DNA of 64,000 nucleotides from Phylloscopus collybita (GCA_027886175.1 JAJNNQ010000026.1:19312001-19376000); one strand, 5' to 3'; shown: positions 27,001 through 41,900, counted from the first letter of the stretch. Notes: a model not told the origin generated them from the sequence alone. Numbers and translations are program-made.

Positions 27001-30000
27001 AATGGTGTGCAGTATCTGAGTAAGGGATTTTATTTCTCTCCTTAATACAAGGACTAAATGAAAATGCAATACCTGTTCTCACAAAACAAACCCCACTTTT
27101 ATAATTCCCCCATTTAAAGACATTTTGTGTATTTAAGCAGTGACAAAGGTATTCATTGTTAATTAACATTCAGGAGGTAACTGACAGTCAGTTGCCAGTC
27201 AGAGTGGAGCTTGGAAGAATGTTGACATTGATTGATGGACATGTTCTGGGACTATGCACAAACAACCTGCTCAGGTCATCTGTATACATAGAAACATTGC
27301 AGATCAGCTCTCCATACACAAAAAGCTTGGGCTGTCCTTTCCAAAGGGAGGATATCCTTCCAGGTGTCCTAGACTCACTTGATTTGTAAGTTAAGCCTTC
27401 ACTTTGCTGCACTGTGGTCACCAGTTAAAAGTTCAGTTTAGTGTGGTAAATATGGATAACATGTCACTGTTCTGTTTCTAGCTGTTTGTGATTGAGGTGC
27501 TTAAGCATTCAGCTTGAAGCAATATTTTTGTGCTGCATTTTGGAGTGCTGTATGTACTTACCTAATGGATATATCCTAATGCAATTTTTTTCTTTAGGCA
27601 GAAGAAAATCCCCAACCCCTAATTTATATTACTTTGAAATACTGAGATGGAAGAGGTCTTTCAATCTTGCCATTCTATGGTCTCTTCAGAAGTGAGGTTT
27701 AAAAATCTGCAGTGATACCAGTTGCGTGCATCTCCTCGAGTCAATAGTGTATTTAGACTCATGAAATGGAAGACACCCTTATAGTACCCTCACACCTCCT
27801 TTTAAAGGAGGATATAAGCAAGCTCTTAGTGTGTCACATACCAATTCCACTTACCCTAGGCTGAGTAGCCTGTGTGCTGTGGGGAAGGGTGTCTGAACTC
27901 CTCCTGCTTCTTGTGGTGGGCACCTGCTCGTACAACGGTGGCACTGCTTAGCTAAAGAAACAGAGTATGGTGGTTTATGGGCTGTAGAAGGCTTTCAAGG
28001 AGATGACACTTTCCTGTGTAAGTGAACAGCCTGGTCATCAACATATGATAAGCACCTGCTTCACAGATACTTACTTCTCATGATTTTTCTCAATTTTAAT
28101 TTTTTGAATATGCTTCCAAATATATCATGGTTGACTTGGATTTATTAACTAAGACAGAGGGCTGTTCATTAAGGTGATTGAAAAAGAGAGCATATGACTG
28201 GAGCCCTTTTCCTGTGATTATCCATGGGGGCAAAACTCCTGTGCTCTATTGCATGACTCTGTAGGTTAAAAATTGGATCTGTCTCATCTTCCTTAAAATC
28301 TCTGTAACTTTCAGCTTTGGGAGACACTGCAGTTCCACCCACTCCAGATGGGAGAAGTGTGCTGCTGGGAATCCCTTGCCAATCTCTATCCCTGATAACA
28401 GTTTCTGAACCATATTGGGGAAATCTGTTGAGAACTGTTACAATTTCATACTTGTGTGCCAGATTTCTCTTTCCCGATTTCTTCCAAGTATCTGCTTCTG
28501 GGGTTCCTTAATGCTTCTTTGGGGCTGACAGGGTATTCCTGCAACGAGGCAGAGCTCCCTGCTTTTACCCAGTGGAAAAGGGCACCACAAACATTTCTGC
28601 TGCAAAACTGCTTATTTTCCCTTGGGTAAAATCTTGCTTGCTTTATTCATAAAATAAAAAAAAAAAAACACACAACAAAAAAAACCCCCACAATAATGAG
28701 TCCCTTGGGACTGCTTGTGAAAGTAAGAAAAACAGGAATTGGCCCCATGTCATAACCATCTGTTATTAACACAAAGAGCAAGGGCCCAGTCTTGCAGTCC
28801 TTGCTAAAAGCAGTTTGTTTAATAGGAATTACTACAAATATGAAAAAATGTGTGTTTTCCTCATTGCCGTGACAATATTCCCTTCCAGTAGGGAAAAAAA
28901 AAAGAGTCATCATGAATCTTGGTGTACAGTCACACAATTACATTATTTTATATTGCAGTAGGCTGTATGCAATAAACATCTCATTCCAAGAAATATATGT
29001 ATTGCAGTATTTTCAAAAATCACTTCAGCTACTTTCACGGATATTTTTTTCATAGTACATCTTTTTATTTTATGGCTGAATTATGACTGGGTTTTCTTTT
29101 CTACTGTTTTTATGACTGAGGTAAACCTTTTTTTTATTTATTTTATTTTTTATAGCAGCTAGTTTGAAAATGGTGCCATTTTTTTCCTTTCCTTCAACAG
29201 AAAATGCTTGACATTTTACGTGGTGGCTCCCCTGCCCCAGACACACACACTCTCCAGTCCCCTCCCGCAATTATAACTACAAGTGTTACCGGAGAACTGA
29301 AATAATTTGATCCATCTTGCCATTTCACATCATGTCAGAGAGGTAGTTTTGGTGGCTCTTACTTCCATTCACCTGTAGGATGAACTGCTAGGTGCTTTTT
29401 TTTCCCCCCAACTTTGTGACCTGCCCCGTATTTTGTATTTCTAGCTTCATATTTTGAGAGAATTATTCCGTACTATTTAATACAAACCCCATATCACCAT
29501 GATCAAGGATCAGCTTGATGTCTTCCTGCCCATTTGTTTTTCCATCGGTTCGTCACTAGTTCTGAGAGTTGTGCCACTCCCTGCAAGGTAACTTGAGCCA
29601 TGAGTGTTAATAGGAGCATTTAATCCATGCTCCTTCACTTCTGGCTGTAAATCTGTTAGGCAGAACACGGGTTGCTATAATCCTGTTGATTGCACCTCAG
29701 CGGCAGGCCAGTCCCCTGGCAGGCTGCAGAGCCTTTAAGGGTGGCTTTGAACAATCGGTCTGGCACAGAGCACATGCAGTGCAGCCCAGAATCTGGGAAA
29801 ATATATAAATTATGATAGGAGGCTGCATGTTTCCATGGTGTATGCAGAAAGACAGGAATTGGAATTTGGAGCAGACAAGTGGCTTGTCAAATCCAGTACT
29901 CTTTTGCCAGCAAATGTCCAGTAGCAGATGTTTGGAAAAAAAAAAATATGAAGGAACATCAGTTTTGCTTTTCTTCAACCCAAAAGCATTCTCTACAGCT

Positions 30001-33000
30001 CTGTTATGTCTCCTTTATATTCTTTCTCCAGTTATTTTGTCATTCAAATGTTAGAATAATTATTTTCATTATGTGTAATAGATATGTTCCATATGAGCTC
30101 CAAGTATATTTTTGTGATTTTTCTTAAGTTTGTGCACTCAGATTTAAATAGACTGGAAATTCTACAGATGTTTGCATTATTAACTATTCAAGTCTTAAAT
30201 TTATACTTTGAACTTGACTGAAAAGGCCCTTGAGGATCTGGTGTAGAAGCATACAGAGTAAAAACACTAAATTGATTTCTGTGCATTTAGAGAGGTAGAT
30301 TTTTAACAGTTTGATAGGGAAAACTAAATTCAGTATTTTTAAATTATGTGTAGGACAAATGCAGTAGATTTTTATCACAGGAACATTACAGCAACTTTTT
30401 TTTCTTTATTTATAGACACTTTGAGCTGTTGAAGGGTTAACCCCCACCCCCCAGGCAAGCAGGGTATCACTTTCCTTAAAATGCCATTGGGAAACCGAGA
30501 TAAATGGTGAAGCATTTTCTGTGTTGACATGATGTTCGCCTGTCCGATTGCATCCTTCCCAACAGACAGCAGAGAAGCAATTACAAAAAAAGACATCTGT
30601 GCCAAGGTTTGGCTAGCCAGGGAGGGCAAGCTCTTGTGTTTAAGAGGTAGAGAATCCAATTGATGAAAATGTCTGGGCCTGTTAGCACCAATAAAGCTGA
30701 AGGCCACTGGGAAGCTCAGAGAGGGTCTTTTGTTGCGGAGATAGAAAAGAGGCCGAAGCTGTGACACTTGGGGAGGAATAGGGTCAGCCAGTACGATCAT
30801 CCATCTTCCTCAATGGCAGCTTTCTGTCAGTTTTTAACCCTGCTCAGCAGAGGATCTAAACCCCTATTGTTGGCACCAGCCAATTCTCAGCCAAGTGTAA
30901 ATGAAGTTAATATTCACTGACCTTATGCATAGCCAATGAAGGCCCTTGATGTCATCCTGAAAATAATGTTATCTGACACTTCAAAAAGCAGATGTTGGCA
31001 GGTTGTTTGTGGTTTTTCGCTGAGCCAGTACGCAAAGACGCATTGTTTAGGCACCTCGCATTTAAACTGATTTCCATAATAACCACAAATAGGCCTTTTT
31101 GACCTTAAATTGACATAGTTATGGTTTTAGTTTGCATGTCATTATATGCTGCTCACAAAGCCTGGCTAACCTGCACTAAGTGGTCAGGGAGAAGTAGCTT
31201 GGTTCACGTAGATAAGAAGTATATGGGTCAGGGAGCAAAATTTATTTATGCTGATAAAACAGTGAATAATTAAAATAGTTTAAATAGTTCAAAGCATACA
31301 TTTTTAGAGCAAAATGAAGAAATAGCATTTTATTTTGCAACCTCTATGAAAGGAAATTTATAACAGAAGTAAAAAAAAAAAAAACCATACCGTTTTCAGA
31401 GGTACTGACAGCTTTTAATTTGAAAAGCCTATTGCAAGCAACTGTTAATGTCTTCCTTTGTCTCCAGGAATCTTTTGTCATGGTGAAACATGATTATTCT
31501 AATGTTTTAATTACAGAAAGTTAAATAATTCTTATAGGTTCCACTTTGCCAGAAATTTGTCTAAGACAGCAACATACTGGTGATATGTGCGTATTTGTAC
31601 AGTGCATTTCATCCAGATAGATCCCCAAACCTTCTGCAGGCTTCTAGAAACAGAACGCATCCACATTCCTCTTGTGTAAAAAGCCAGTGTCAAGCATATG
31701 TTGTAACTCTAGGGTGAAACATGTTCTTTTTAAAGCACAGTGCTATTTCTCAGCAGCCTGTGATTCTGATTCGAGGAAAGTTATAAACATGTGCCACACA
31801 TGGGAAGTGAAAAGTATTTGATTTAGTTTATTTTTCTTGTAAATTAGCTGTAATTCTTACTCGTGTGTGCTTATGTGAGATGAGCATAATAATATATGGT
31901 AATAAAGTGCAGATGCAGGATGAGTAGTCATTATTAATAAAAAATTTCAGCTGTATCAACCAGTGGACTTCGCACAACCATGTTTTTCCCCTCTGTGTAC
32001 AAAAATGCAGCAGCAGGTAGCAGAAATCTAGAAAATTCTTTATTATGCCATGGTATTGGTATTAAAAATATGTTTGAATAATGATTGTAGTATAGTTAGC
32101 ACCTTTCTGGCTGTGATGCATTCCTGTCCTTTTGAAAAAGAACTCAAATTTTCTTTTTTTTTTTTTGTCAAAGAATGAGTTAATAGTTGAACTGAGAAAG
32201 CCTGATAATCACAGTTGCTCGGGAGGCAATTATCTGACAAGCTGGCAAAGATGAGAAATACCAGAACAGATCTGCATCTAATTGAAATCACTCAAATCTG
32301 ATCTTAAGATAAACAGTCCTAGTATTTTTGGAAACTGTGTTATTGATTGTGTTCTTCCCATCAGTTATGTTTGTTTGTACCTGTTAGAGAAGTGAACATG
32401 TTTCCTGTAGTAACAGATTTTCTTAGAAACTCATCAGCTAGAGATTTCTTGCTATGTCGTTGCTCAATATTAACTCACATCAGGTGGGATTTAACAAAAA
32501 AAGAAAGAAATACATTCGCTACATTCTTGGATAAAATTTTAAGGAATTGATTGATTTTGTTTGAAGTACAGCATTGTATTTCATTAGCTTCTGGTTATTT
32601 GTGTGCTGTCTGTGACATATGATGGCACAGTCATATAGCTCAGATAATTAAAAGGCTAATTTTAGTTTAGAACTGATTTTAATGGGGTGTCTGATAGGAC
32701 TAATTTGTCCAGATAGATTAACTCAGATCCCCCCTCCCTGCCTGCCCCAATCCTATATTCAGTTTATTCTACAATCATTCTGAAAATACATGAAGTTAGA
32801 TGAAAATTTCTGAAATACAGAATTACAGCTGGCTATTGAACAGTGTGGAAAGAGCAATGAGCCAGAGAGCACTGAAAGCAATGAGGCACCTTAGCGGGCC
32901 TTTAACAAGCCCTAAGTCTGCTAAGCAAGCAAATTAATTTGTTTAAGACTTTACAAAGACCCATTCCTTCTGTAAGCTATATTGAGTAATAACCAGATTG

Positions 33001-35872
33001 AGTCACATTTTCGTTTTACTACTCTGCTGTAAATCGGTTCATTTCTGGCTCAGTTTTGTTAGTCTGTCTCTTTGTCAGGCTTTATCCTATGAAAGGTGTA
33101 GAATGCCAAAAGAAACATCAAACTGACCCAATTCTGCCCTCTCCTCCAGCAGAAATGGATACTGAACTACAGAAGCTTATTTCCTATTTCTGGAAGGAGA
33201 CTGTGAAAGAGAAATTTGCCTTTGTGAATTAACCCATGGACGGATTGATTCATTTCATCCTGTTGGTATTGAATATTGTTCTTATTTTAGTTGAAAGTTT
33301 GCAAAATGCTAGCTTTCCATGGGCAGGCCGCTGAGGAAGTGATCCAAAAATAATATAAATTGAAAGTGTTTGGTTTAATGTACTTTCCTGTTTGTTTGTG
33401 GTTTAGTTTTTTGGTGGCTTTTTGTTTGTTTGTTTTCCTTAAGCAGAACAAACCAAGAAATGCTTTGGAGTAAATGTCAGCAGAACACTCATTAGGGGAT
33501 AGGGACACAGCTAGCTGTGAGGTGCAGGGGTGTGGGGAGGTGGTTGGGGTCTCTCCTGCTGATGGAAGGCACTACCAGCAGTGGGTTTGCTGGTGACCTT
33601 GGTGCTGTGTCTGGTGGTTCTGATGAAGGAAACCTGTCAGGGAGCGTGAATCCGATGTTCTTGCTTGGAACTAGGTTGGTTTTGCTCCTGATTCATCTCA
33701 TCTCTAAGAGGTGAGGTCTTCAACAGCAGATTTTTTTTAGCTATTTCTCTTGTTTGGGATAGTATATAATTTTCACCTCTGGACTCTGGGCCTCTGCAGA
33801 AACAGTCTGTATGGATCTGAGTTCATGTGTATTGCATTGTTAGTGTGGCTGTGATTTTCTTTGACAGTTGGGAAGAGAAGAATGGAATTAGATATGAAAA
33901 ATTGCTTTGTTCTCCAGAGTTTCTAAAAAACATCATTGAAGCTGTAGCGTGAAATCTCTAGCGCATCTGCAGATGATTTGTACTAATAAAAAATAGCCAG
34001 CAAAACTCTGTTGGAGAAAATAATATTGGAGGAAAAAAAGCACAGAAAAATCAATTGTATGAGGAGATAGAATATTTAGTACTGACTCATCTTCCCTAAT
34101 CAGTAGAAAAATGGATTATATGACTAATAAAGAATCACCTCAAAGAGAACAGTTAAACCATGTACCATTTTGTTGAGCAGATCAAAAATACTGCTAATAA
34201 CCTACCAATAATGAAATACATGATTTTACAACAAACAAAATTGGCCATATGGGGGGAAAAAGAGTCGAAAGGCATAAAGCACCTGCTGTCAGAAAAAAAT
34301 CAAATGAATGGCGTAAAGCACTTGCTGTCAGATTGATGCCTGGGAATACATCACTGGGGAGAGGGAAGGAGAGGGCTAAGTCCCTTATGAGGACCTGTGG
34401 ACAGGTGAGGAGATGCAATCTAAAGATTTTGGGCAGGGGCTGACCTTGAGGAGGGCAGTGGTGTTTCTCAGCTTCTGCCCTATACTTCAGTGTGCCAGGC
34501 AGTGGAAGTGTCAAGAGGTGGATGAGCACAGATGGAATGCAGGAGCTCTCGTCGCCGTGGTCGGCATTCCATCTGATGGCTCCCGTACCACCAAGTGGTA
34601 CCTGAATGCTGTGCAAGTAGCCAGCGCCTCAGCCAGCCTGGGGTGTGCGGGGGAGCTGCCGTCGCTCATGCCACAGCGCCACACAGCCACCCTTGATCTG
34701 CTCCACCCGCTCTTTACTTAGGGCTCTGCCTTTGTTTCATAAAGTCAATAATGCAAATGGACAAGGATAAAGGTGAGGCCTGACCCTGCCGCTTTGAAAT
34801 GGCTGGGAGATTGTCTTTACTTTTCATAAGCGCAAAGGTCCATTTGCTGCCTCTCTTGTTTTTTGGGTTTTTTTTAATGGTAAAAGTTTTCAAAGTGCCT
34901 TTCACACACAGAGAAAAGATAATTTTTTTAATAGATGAAACATCTGCTTTAATGGATGAAATATTAATGGTAAATATTGTGGAAATACCTTTCATAAGTA
35001 ATAAAAAAAAGAAGGGCTCATTTGTAAGCACAGCCATATTCTTACTTAGTGGAGGAGAATAAGGAAGAATAAGAAGAATAAGGAAGAATAATTCTTCCTC
35101 TTCTCTACTTCTCCTCTTTCTCCTCAAATGGCAGAGGGTGTGACTAAAGTTAGATTTTTGTACTACCCATGCAAAAGACCTCACTGTGTTTTATCCACAT
35201 GGCAAGAGAGGAAGGAACAATATTGCTTAAAAAAAAAGATAAAAAAAAAAGATGCCATTTGAATTTGTGATCTAAGCCTGAGGTGGTTGGGCTCTGTGCT
35301 TTTCATTAAGCAAGGAGGAATGTGTCTTTTCTCTCTGCACCATCTCCAAGTGCCTGCAAAACTGGAAATTAAAGATGACTTGAGTAAAAGATAAATGATT
35401 CTGAAGCTGAGAATTTATTGTTTGTTTGGTTTTTTTTCAACTTCTTTGTCTTTAGACAGACACGCATAGCTCATGTAGCTGAAATTAATTGGGTCCCCAC
35501 AATATCAGGAATGTCTGAAATAAAAATTATTCCTTAATCCCTCTGTATGCATCTGTTCAGTCTCTGAATGTAATTGGGTCACCTTTTCAAAATATTTTCT
35601 ACAACTGGAAGGATGAGAAGCCATTTTCTTTTCCTCAAGCTAGAGTTTAGATGGTCATTCAGAAACAGTAACAGCAAAACCATGTAATTCTTGGCACTGG
35701 AATATGGAATAGATTACCAGTTGCTTTAGAATTAGGAAAAGAAAAAAGTAAGAAATTAACAACTTCATATGCTCAAGCATACTTAGATTAAGAAGCCCAT
35801 TTTTAAACCCTCATTAAAAATAACTGTGAAGTTCTTTTTTTATGTTTCTTTGGTTCGGGATTCTTTTTCTGT

Positions 35873-35916
<44 letters not shown>

Positions 35917-38900
35917 TCTTTTGTTTATGATGAACCAGTGTATCTTGTAGAACTAAACCAGGGATCTTAATTTCAATGTCAGGACTGCTTAGGAAGTGAC
36001 AGCCTAATCATAATAAATTCGAGCAGCTTTTACTGCTATAAAATCATCATGGGCAAAGTGTCTCCAAGCATGAGAATATTTGTTGCATAGGTGTAAAGGA
36101 AGACATAATTTAACTTGTGGAAACACTGTTACCACTGATGAGAAATGGGGAGGAGAGAAATCTCCTGGGGGCTTTGAAAGATCCAGAGTAAAATGTGGGT
36201 TTGGATTGCTGATGAATAGCTAAACCACCCTTTTTCTTGCAAACTAAGCGTATTTCCTGCAGAATTTACCAAGCAGACCATAAGCATGAATGGTTATCTC
36301 TCTCCCATGTGACCGTAGAGGCCCTTGTGGAGTGAAATCTTTGCTACAGCCTGCATGTGTAAAATACTGTCTACAGCCAGACTGCAGAGGACTTAGAGCA
36401 CACGAGGTCTGGCTCTTTCACAGCCTCTCTCATGCAGCCCATCAGGGAGCACAGAACTTACGTTCCAATGTATGTGTAATTAGAGTCTCCCTATGGGTAA
36501 AATTTAGGTTAAAAGTGAGGAAATATCCTTCTACACTGAGCAGCAGAAGGTTTCTAGTCAGGGCACACCTGTTCCTTCGTGCTGAAGAGTGCAGGATAAA
36601 AAAGGAATTGTTGGTGCAGAGCAAGCATGTCAAGGGGAATCCAGGTTTTAAAGTGGTTTAAACTAAACAGGAACAAGTCTTACTCTGTTTGCATGGTTAT
36701 AATCAGGAGAAACTGGCTGTGAAGACTGCAGTGGTCCTCAGCTTGCAGATCAGATGTTTAGCTATGAGTTCCTTTAACACTGAATGCTAAATGGGGATAA
36801 ACTACTGGATATGCAATCCCAGCCTGATTATTTCATAACTGTATTCCTCTGCATTTTTCTACTTTGTATGTGTTTTTTACTTCCACTGAAGTAATGCATA
36901 GTTCTCTCTGTATACACCCCTAGAAGTTTACAGCTTTGCTGCTGCCCATTTATGTTATGACATCTACATTCCTGGAATGATCAGCTCCTGCTCTGCTGAA
37001 TTAACTGAAATACCCCATCATTCACTGAGTTTCTTTGCACCACTGAGAGGTAACTCTTAATCCTGTGCTAAAAATAAAGTACAGGAATTTGGTAAAGTTA
37101 CACTGGACAATAAAATAAGTTTGAATTTGTCTCATTGCGTGAAGTGCCTCTTGCTAGCTCTTGTAGTGTTGTCATGAACTTTATGACTGTTTGCTGCTGT
37201 ACAGTTCCAGCTCCTGCAGAAATACATTTCAGTTTCTGTTCTTGAATTTTTTAAGGGTCAGCTGTCAAGCACTTCTGATGTTTGACAAATGTTGTGTAGT
37301 TAAGGATATCAAAAGGAGATAATAAGTGATAAAGGGTAATCAAAAAAGAAAAATGGAAATGCTCATATTTTAAAGTCTCCAATGCAAATAAGTAGAGGTG
37401 ACCCTCCTGTAGTTAACCCTTCTGTATGCATATCATTAATTAGCCAGGGAATTTAAAGTTTTTTGTTGAGACATGTTTTCCAGTTATGGGTTATTTAGAG
37501 CTTATGAAAGTCCAAAATAATCCATTTGCTTCAAAGGAAGAAAGTAATGCCTTCTAGGCAGTATTATTTTAGGACTAAGGCAATGCCTTTCTATTTTTGT
37601 CACAAAGCTATCACCTATGGTGCACCTGAGGTCTGAAGGAGATCATCTCAACAGAGTTAAAAATGGTTGTTCTTTTATTAATAAAACACAGTGTATTATG
37701 TTTGTGCCTGTCTTTGCTGCTTTCACAGAGACATCTCATTTAAAGTCATTAAGAGCTCATTGGTATGCTTATTCTCACCACAGTTCATTAATAACATTCA
37801 AAGGCATTAGTATCTGGCTACTGTGCATTTGCAAAAAGTTGCAGTGCTAGGTCAACACATCTTAATTTTCTATGATAAATGAGAAATATTTACATATTAA
37901 TAGATTTAAAATATATAAAATACTTCTATTGTCAGCTTTAAACAGATTTAAACTATTTCTAGTATCAGCTTTCTGTCTTACATTTCACTTTTTTTTTCAT
38001 GTTCCTACAGTTCTGAGGTAGGTCTTAATTAGCGCATCATATGGATAATTTTACATTATTATTTTCAATTTGAAACAATGATTAAACATTGTTTGACCAA
38101 CTTACAAAATGATGTAGTAAAAGATAATTCTCTAATGTGACCAGGAATCTCATACTCTCCCTTGCTGCCTCAGTAAGCACAAAGAATTAATAGAATCTCA
38201 CAGTACACTGGTAGAAATTCAGAACAAAACAAAACAATGTGTAAGTCATGGAGAAGCAAAATAATTTTCTGCTTATTTGTAAAATGATCTCTTTTAATTT
38301 GGCCACTGGTACAACTAATAAGTTGCTAAAAATCATAAGCTTTGTGTGGAAAATATCACTTTCTATAAAATATTCCAATTTATGCATGTTTTTCTGCCAC
38401 CACAGCTTATTTGCATGAGATAGGTTCATTCATGTTTCCATGAAAACAAATGGTAATCTTCCTGCTGAATTTATTTATCAAGCATTGCATAAAAACTGGA
38501 TGCCATTTTCTGTTCAGCTATTCCCACTGGGTTTTCACTGGTGAAAGTTAAAAGGTGTAATTTTGGCCTTGGTAGTGTGAATGGCTGTGAATCTTAGTTT
38601 AATTGGACAAGGAATTGACCCAAAGTATTCTCCTTATTATCTTATATTCATTTTCATGACAGCTATTTGTGGTGTCACAAAGCAGAGACATCATTGGTAA
38701 AACAGGCATCTAGAGGAGGTACATTTCTAAGCCTCATAGACAATGATCTATTTTAAATGACCTGCAGTAAGAGACAATAAATTGCAGAAAATCAGTGACG
38801 TTCAAAGATACTTCACACCTTGCTGTTAGAAAGAGGTGGTGTTTTTATTGAGTAGTGGTGAAAGTGAAAAGGAAGGTTAAAATTTCTTTCTGATTTTTAG

Positions 38901-41900
38901 CATAGTTGTAATGACTATCTACATGCACCACTTCCTATACTAAATTTTGATCTGAACAATGCACAGGACACTGAATGATACAGGATCAAGGTTTCTCTTT
39001 CTATTTTAATCCGAAAGTGTTGTCCACTGTCACAGGAGAAGTGAACTTCATCAGACGTGACTTGACTTCGCATCTGTGCAGGAGGTTATCCCTTGTAAAA
39101 GAGTAGAGTTGTGAATGGAACCTTTGTCTTCAGCTTCCTTGTAATCCTGCAGTACAGTTGAGCATGTTAGCTCAGTTGGACTAATGTGCTGATTTTCTAA
39201 AGATGAAAAAAAAATTAAGCCCTTTCCTCATTTTAGGTTCCCAGTTCTGTACTTTCTTAGATTTCACACTACCTGCTTTGGTTTTAGCAACTCTTGATTT
39301 CAGTCTGTCACCTTCCCTGGCTAAATATAAAAACTGATACACTCCTCCCCTTGAAGTAGAATATTCAAGAAATGCAGTCCCGGTGAGAATGCTGTTTTGT
39401 AGCAGCAGGGATTCTTTTTCCCTGTCATTTTCTTAATTTGGTCTCTGTTTCAAATCTTTATCAGCACCTGTCCTTTTAAGGAAACAGATTAAAATGTCTG
39501 GGGGTAAACAGAGGATTGATTTGGTGTGAACGTACAGCTTCTGTGCTTTTACAATACATGCAGTTATGAGCAGGGATACCACATGCTTTAACGTGCTTAG
39601 AGACTCTTAACTGCTTTGCTTCCTTGTCTTTGTGCATGATGATTTTAGTTCTCCTTTCACTATATTAGGCATAAATTAAATGTGTATTGGAAAATATTTT
39701 TATTTTTTTTTTAGTACAAGGAACATGGCGTAAGAAATGCTGCATAATGCAGTCAGGGCTGGAGAAGAGTTATCCATTACAAAACCGTGGAGATTTGGAA
39801 GAAAATGCTAAAGATACTTGGGTTAATAAAATGATAACAATATTCTGAAATATTACAGAATATATTGCAGTAGCTCAAATATATTGATGACTGTCTGATT
39901 GGCTTAGAGATAAAAGCAGTAGACATGCATTTTCTCTGCTTGCTCTCATTTAATTTCATCATAGTGAGTCACATAGGCATCAAGATTTATATGTGTCTGA
40001 TAAGTAGTCAGGATAGAGAGTGCTAATGATGGTTGTAATGCTTTCTAGAATTCTATTTCTTCTGACTTTGGTTGACATTGTGACTCTAAATACTGCAGAT
40101 TCTGTAAATTAGTAAGTGGGAGACAGGGGGGGGACAAGCTGCCTCAGAATTCACACCATATTCATCAGTATTTAGTCATCCATAGGCAGATTTTTTAAAT
40201 TCCCCCCTTCCCCCCATGTCTGGGCAGCAGAATGCATGGTGCTTCTCAGGGAATATTTATCATATTGGAGTGTGCATTTATTGGAAGAAGTTCAGGGAAA
40301 GTAAGTCATAAAACATGCTGAGGTCTTTTTGATTTGGTGGGGTTTTTTGTGTGGTTTTTTTTTGTATGTGTTTGTTGGGTTTTTTTTTCTTTTTTGCAGG
40401 GAACTTATTTATCCTTCAATTTATAGAGATTCTTTTTCATCACTGATCAGTGCAGAATGGAAAGACTTGGCTGAGTCTTACTGGTTCACATGGGACAACC
40501 GTCTCTAGCACAGTCTGTTTCTGCTGATGGCCCTAGCACTGACATGACAGATGCTTGGAAAGCTGCTGTCCCTGCTGCCGCTGTCGTTGACACCATTGCA
40601 AATTCTTAAAGGAAAGTTGCAAAGAGTCTTACTCTAGTTGAAAAAGAAGATCCACAGTAAAAAACAAGATAGTCTTTTACAGCCTGATCCTGTGGGGTCT
40701 CTCTTGCCATCAAGTGCTTTTGGATGGTCTTAACTGTAGGTAGTGGGTTGAAGGTCTTCACCTCTTTAAATGGCTGTGGTGTTAGTAGGAGCATTTGGAA
40801 TATTGTGAGGTGTTTGCATATCTCTAACTGTCTTCATTTATATGACTTAGGTGTTTGCTGCCGATGTAGCAGTGGTCCTTAGAGGAACTACTTTTCCAGG
40901 ACATGAACAAAGAGAGGAGTGACAGTATTGCAGCTAGAAAAAACATGGGAAAAGATAGCTATGGGCAATTTCCACAGCTCTTAATAAGTAGCAAGTGCAA
41001 GTATAGCAGAGAAAATCAATAAAAGCCCCTTGTCTACCTTCTTACCTCCACAGTCCTTTCCTGAAACCCGCAAGAAAAAAACATGAAGAAATAAGGCATT
41101 TATCTTCAATGTGCCTGTCTGTTAGGTACATCCTGTGGCTGACAGCAAGGCTCTTTTCCACTTTATCGTTTCATGCTTGTTTTGGTGGAGAAGAGAGTCA
41201 GTTATTCTATTTAATTCTATCAGCTGTTAGAAAGTACTCCCTACTCTACTGATATTTTCCTTTGAGCAGTTTAAATTCTTCTGAAATGGCACAGATTTTA
41301 CTGAAGGCTATTGTTGCTGTTTTGTGTATTAATGCCTACATGTTTCAGCCAGACTTGAGAAGAGGAATCAGTTGACTCTGGGGTGCTCCTCTCCGTGTAC
41401 TTAATGGGAATATATCCCTTCTTTGCTCCTTATTTTTCATTATTTATCCAGAGAAGTTAGAGAAGTTGAGTTGGGTCTGGTAACAAAATTAGGTGCCAAT
41501 GTGAGGAATGGGTCCCAACCACAAATTTTGACTTAGGACTTTTGTTACTGAGCATCCTTCTACATAATTTTCTCCTATGAAATAGATTGTTTAACCTGAA
41601 AAACTGGACAAAAACCTATTGTAGGTAACAGAGAAGTAGGATGAAATCTCAAAATAATACCAAGTGTGGGTTCATTCTACTTCTACTTTATACTTCTGTT
41701 TAAAACAGAATAGAGGCCATAAATCCTAAATTTTCAGGCTGTACTATACCCTATCATGACTAACGAAATTTGAAACAGAGCAGGGTAACCATCTTTTTGC
41801 AGCTCTTCATATGAAATCTAGTTTAATGGCTATTACCACAGAGAGAAAGGTACAAAAATATACATTAGACTTATAGGTATTTGAATAAAATAATTTTGAA

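Noticed and set aside
30375..30800. A 141-codon minus-strand open frame in intron 3.
   Set aside because: No recognisable domain. It overlaps the homopolymer-poor block I treat as a non-coding candidate. Chance frames of this size are expected in 64 kb.
35874..35911. Poly-T as the tail of a minus-strand processed pseudogene.
   Set aside because: No coding-like sequence follows at 35912 onward, and similar T runs occur throughout the intron without retroposed genes.
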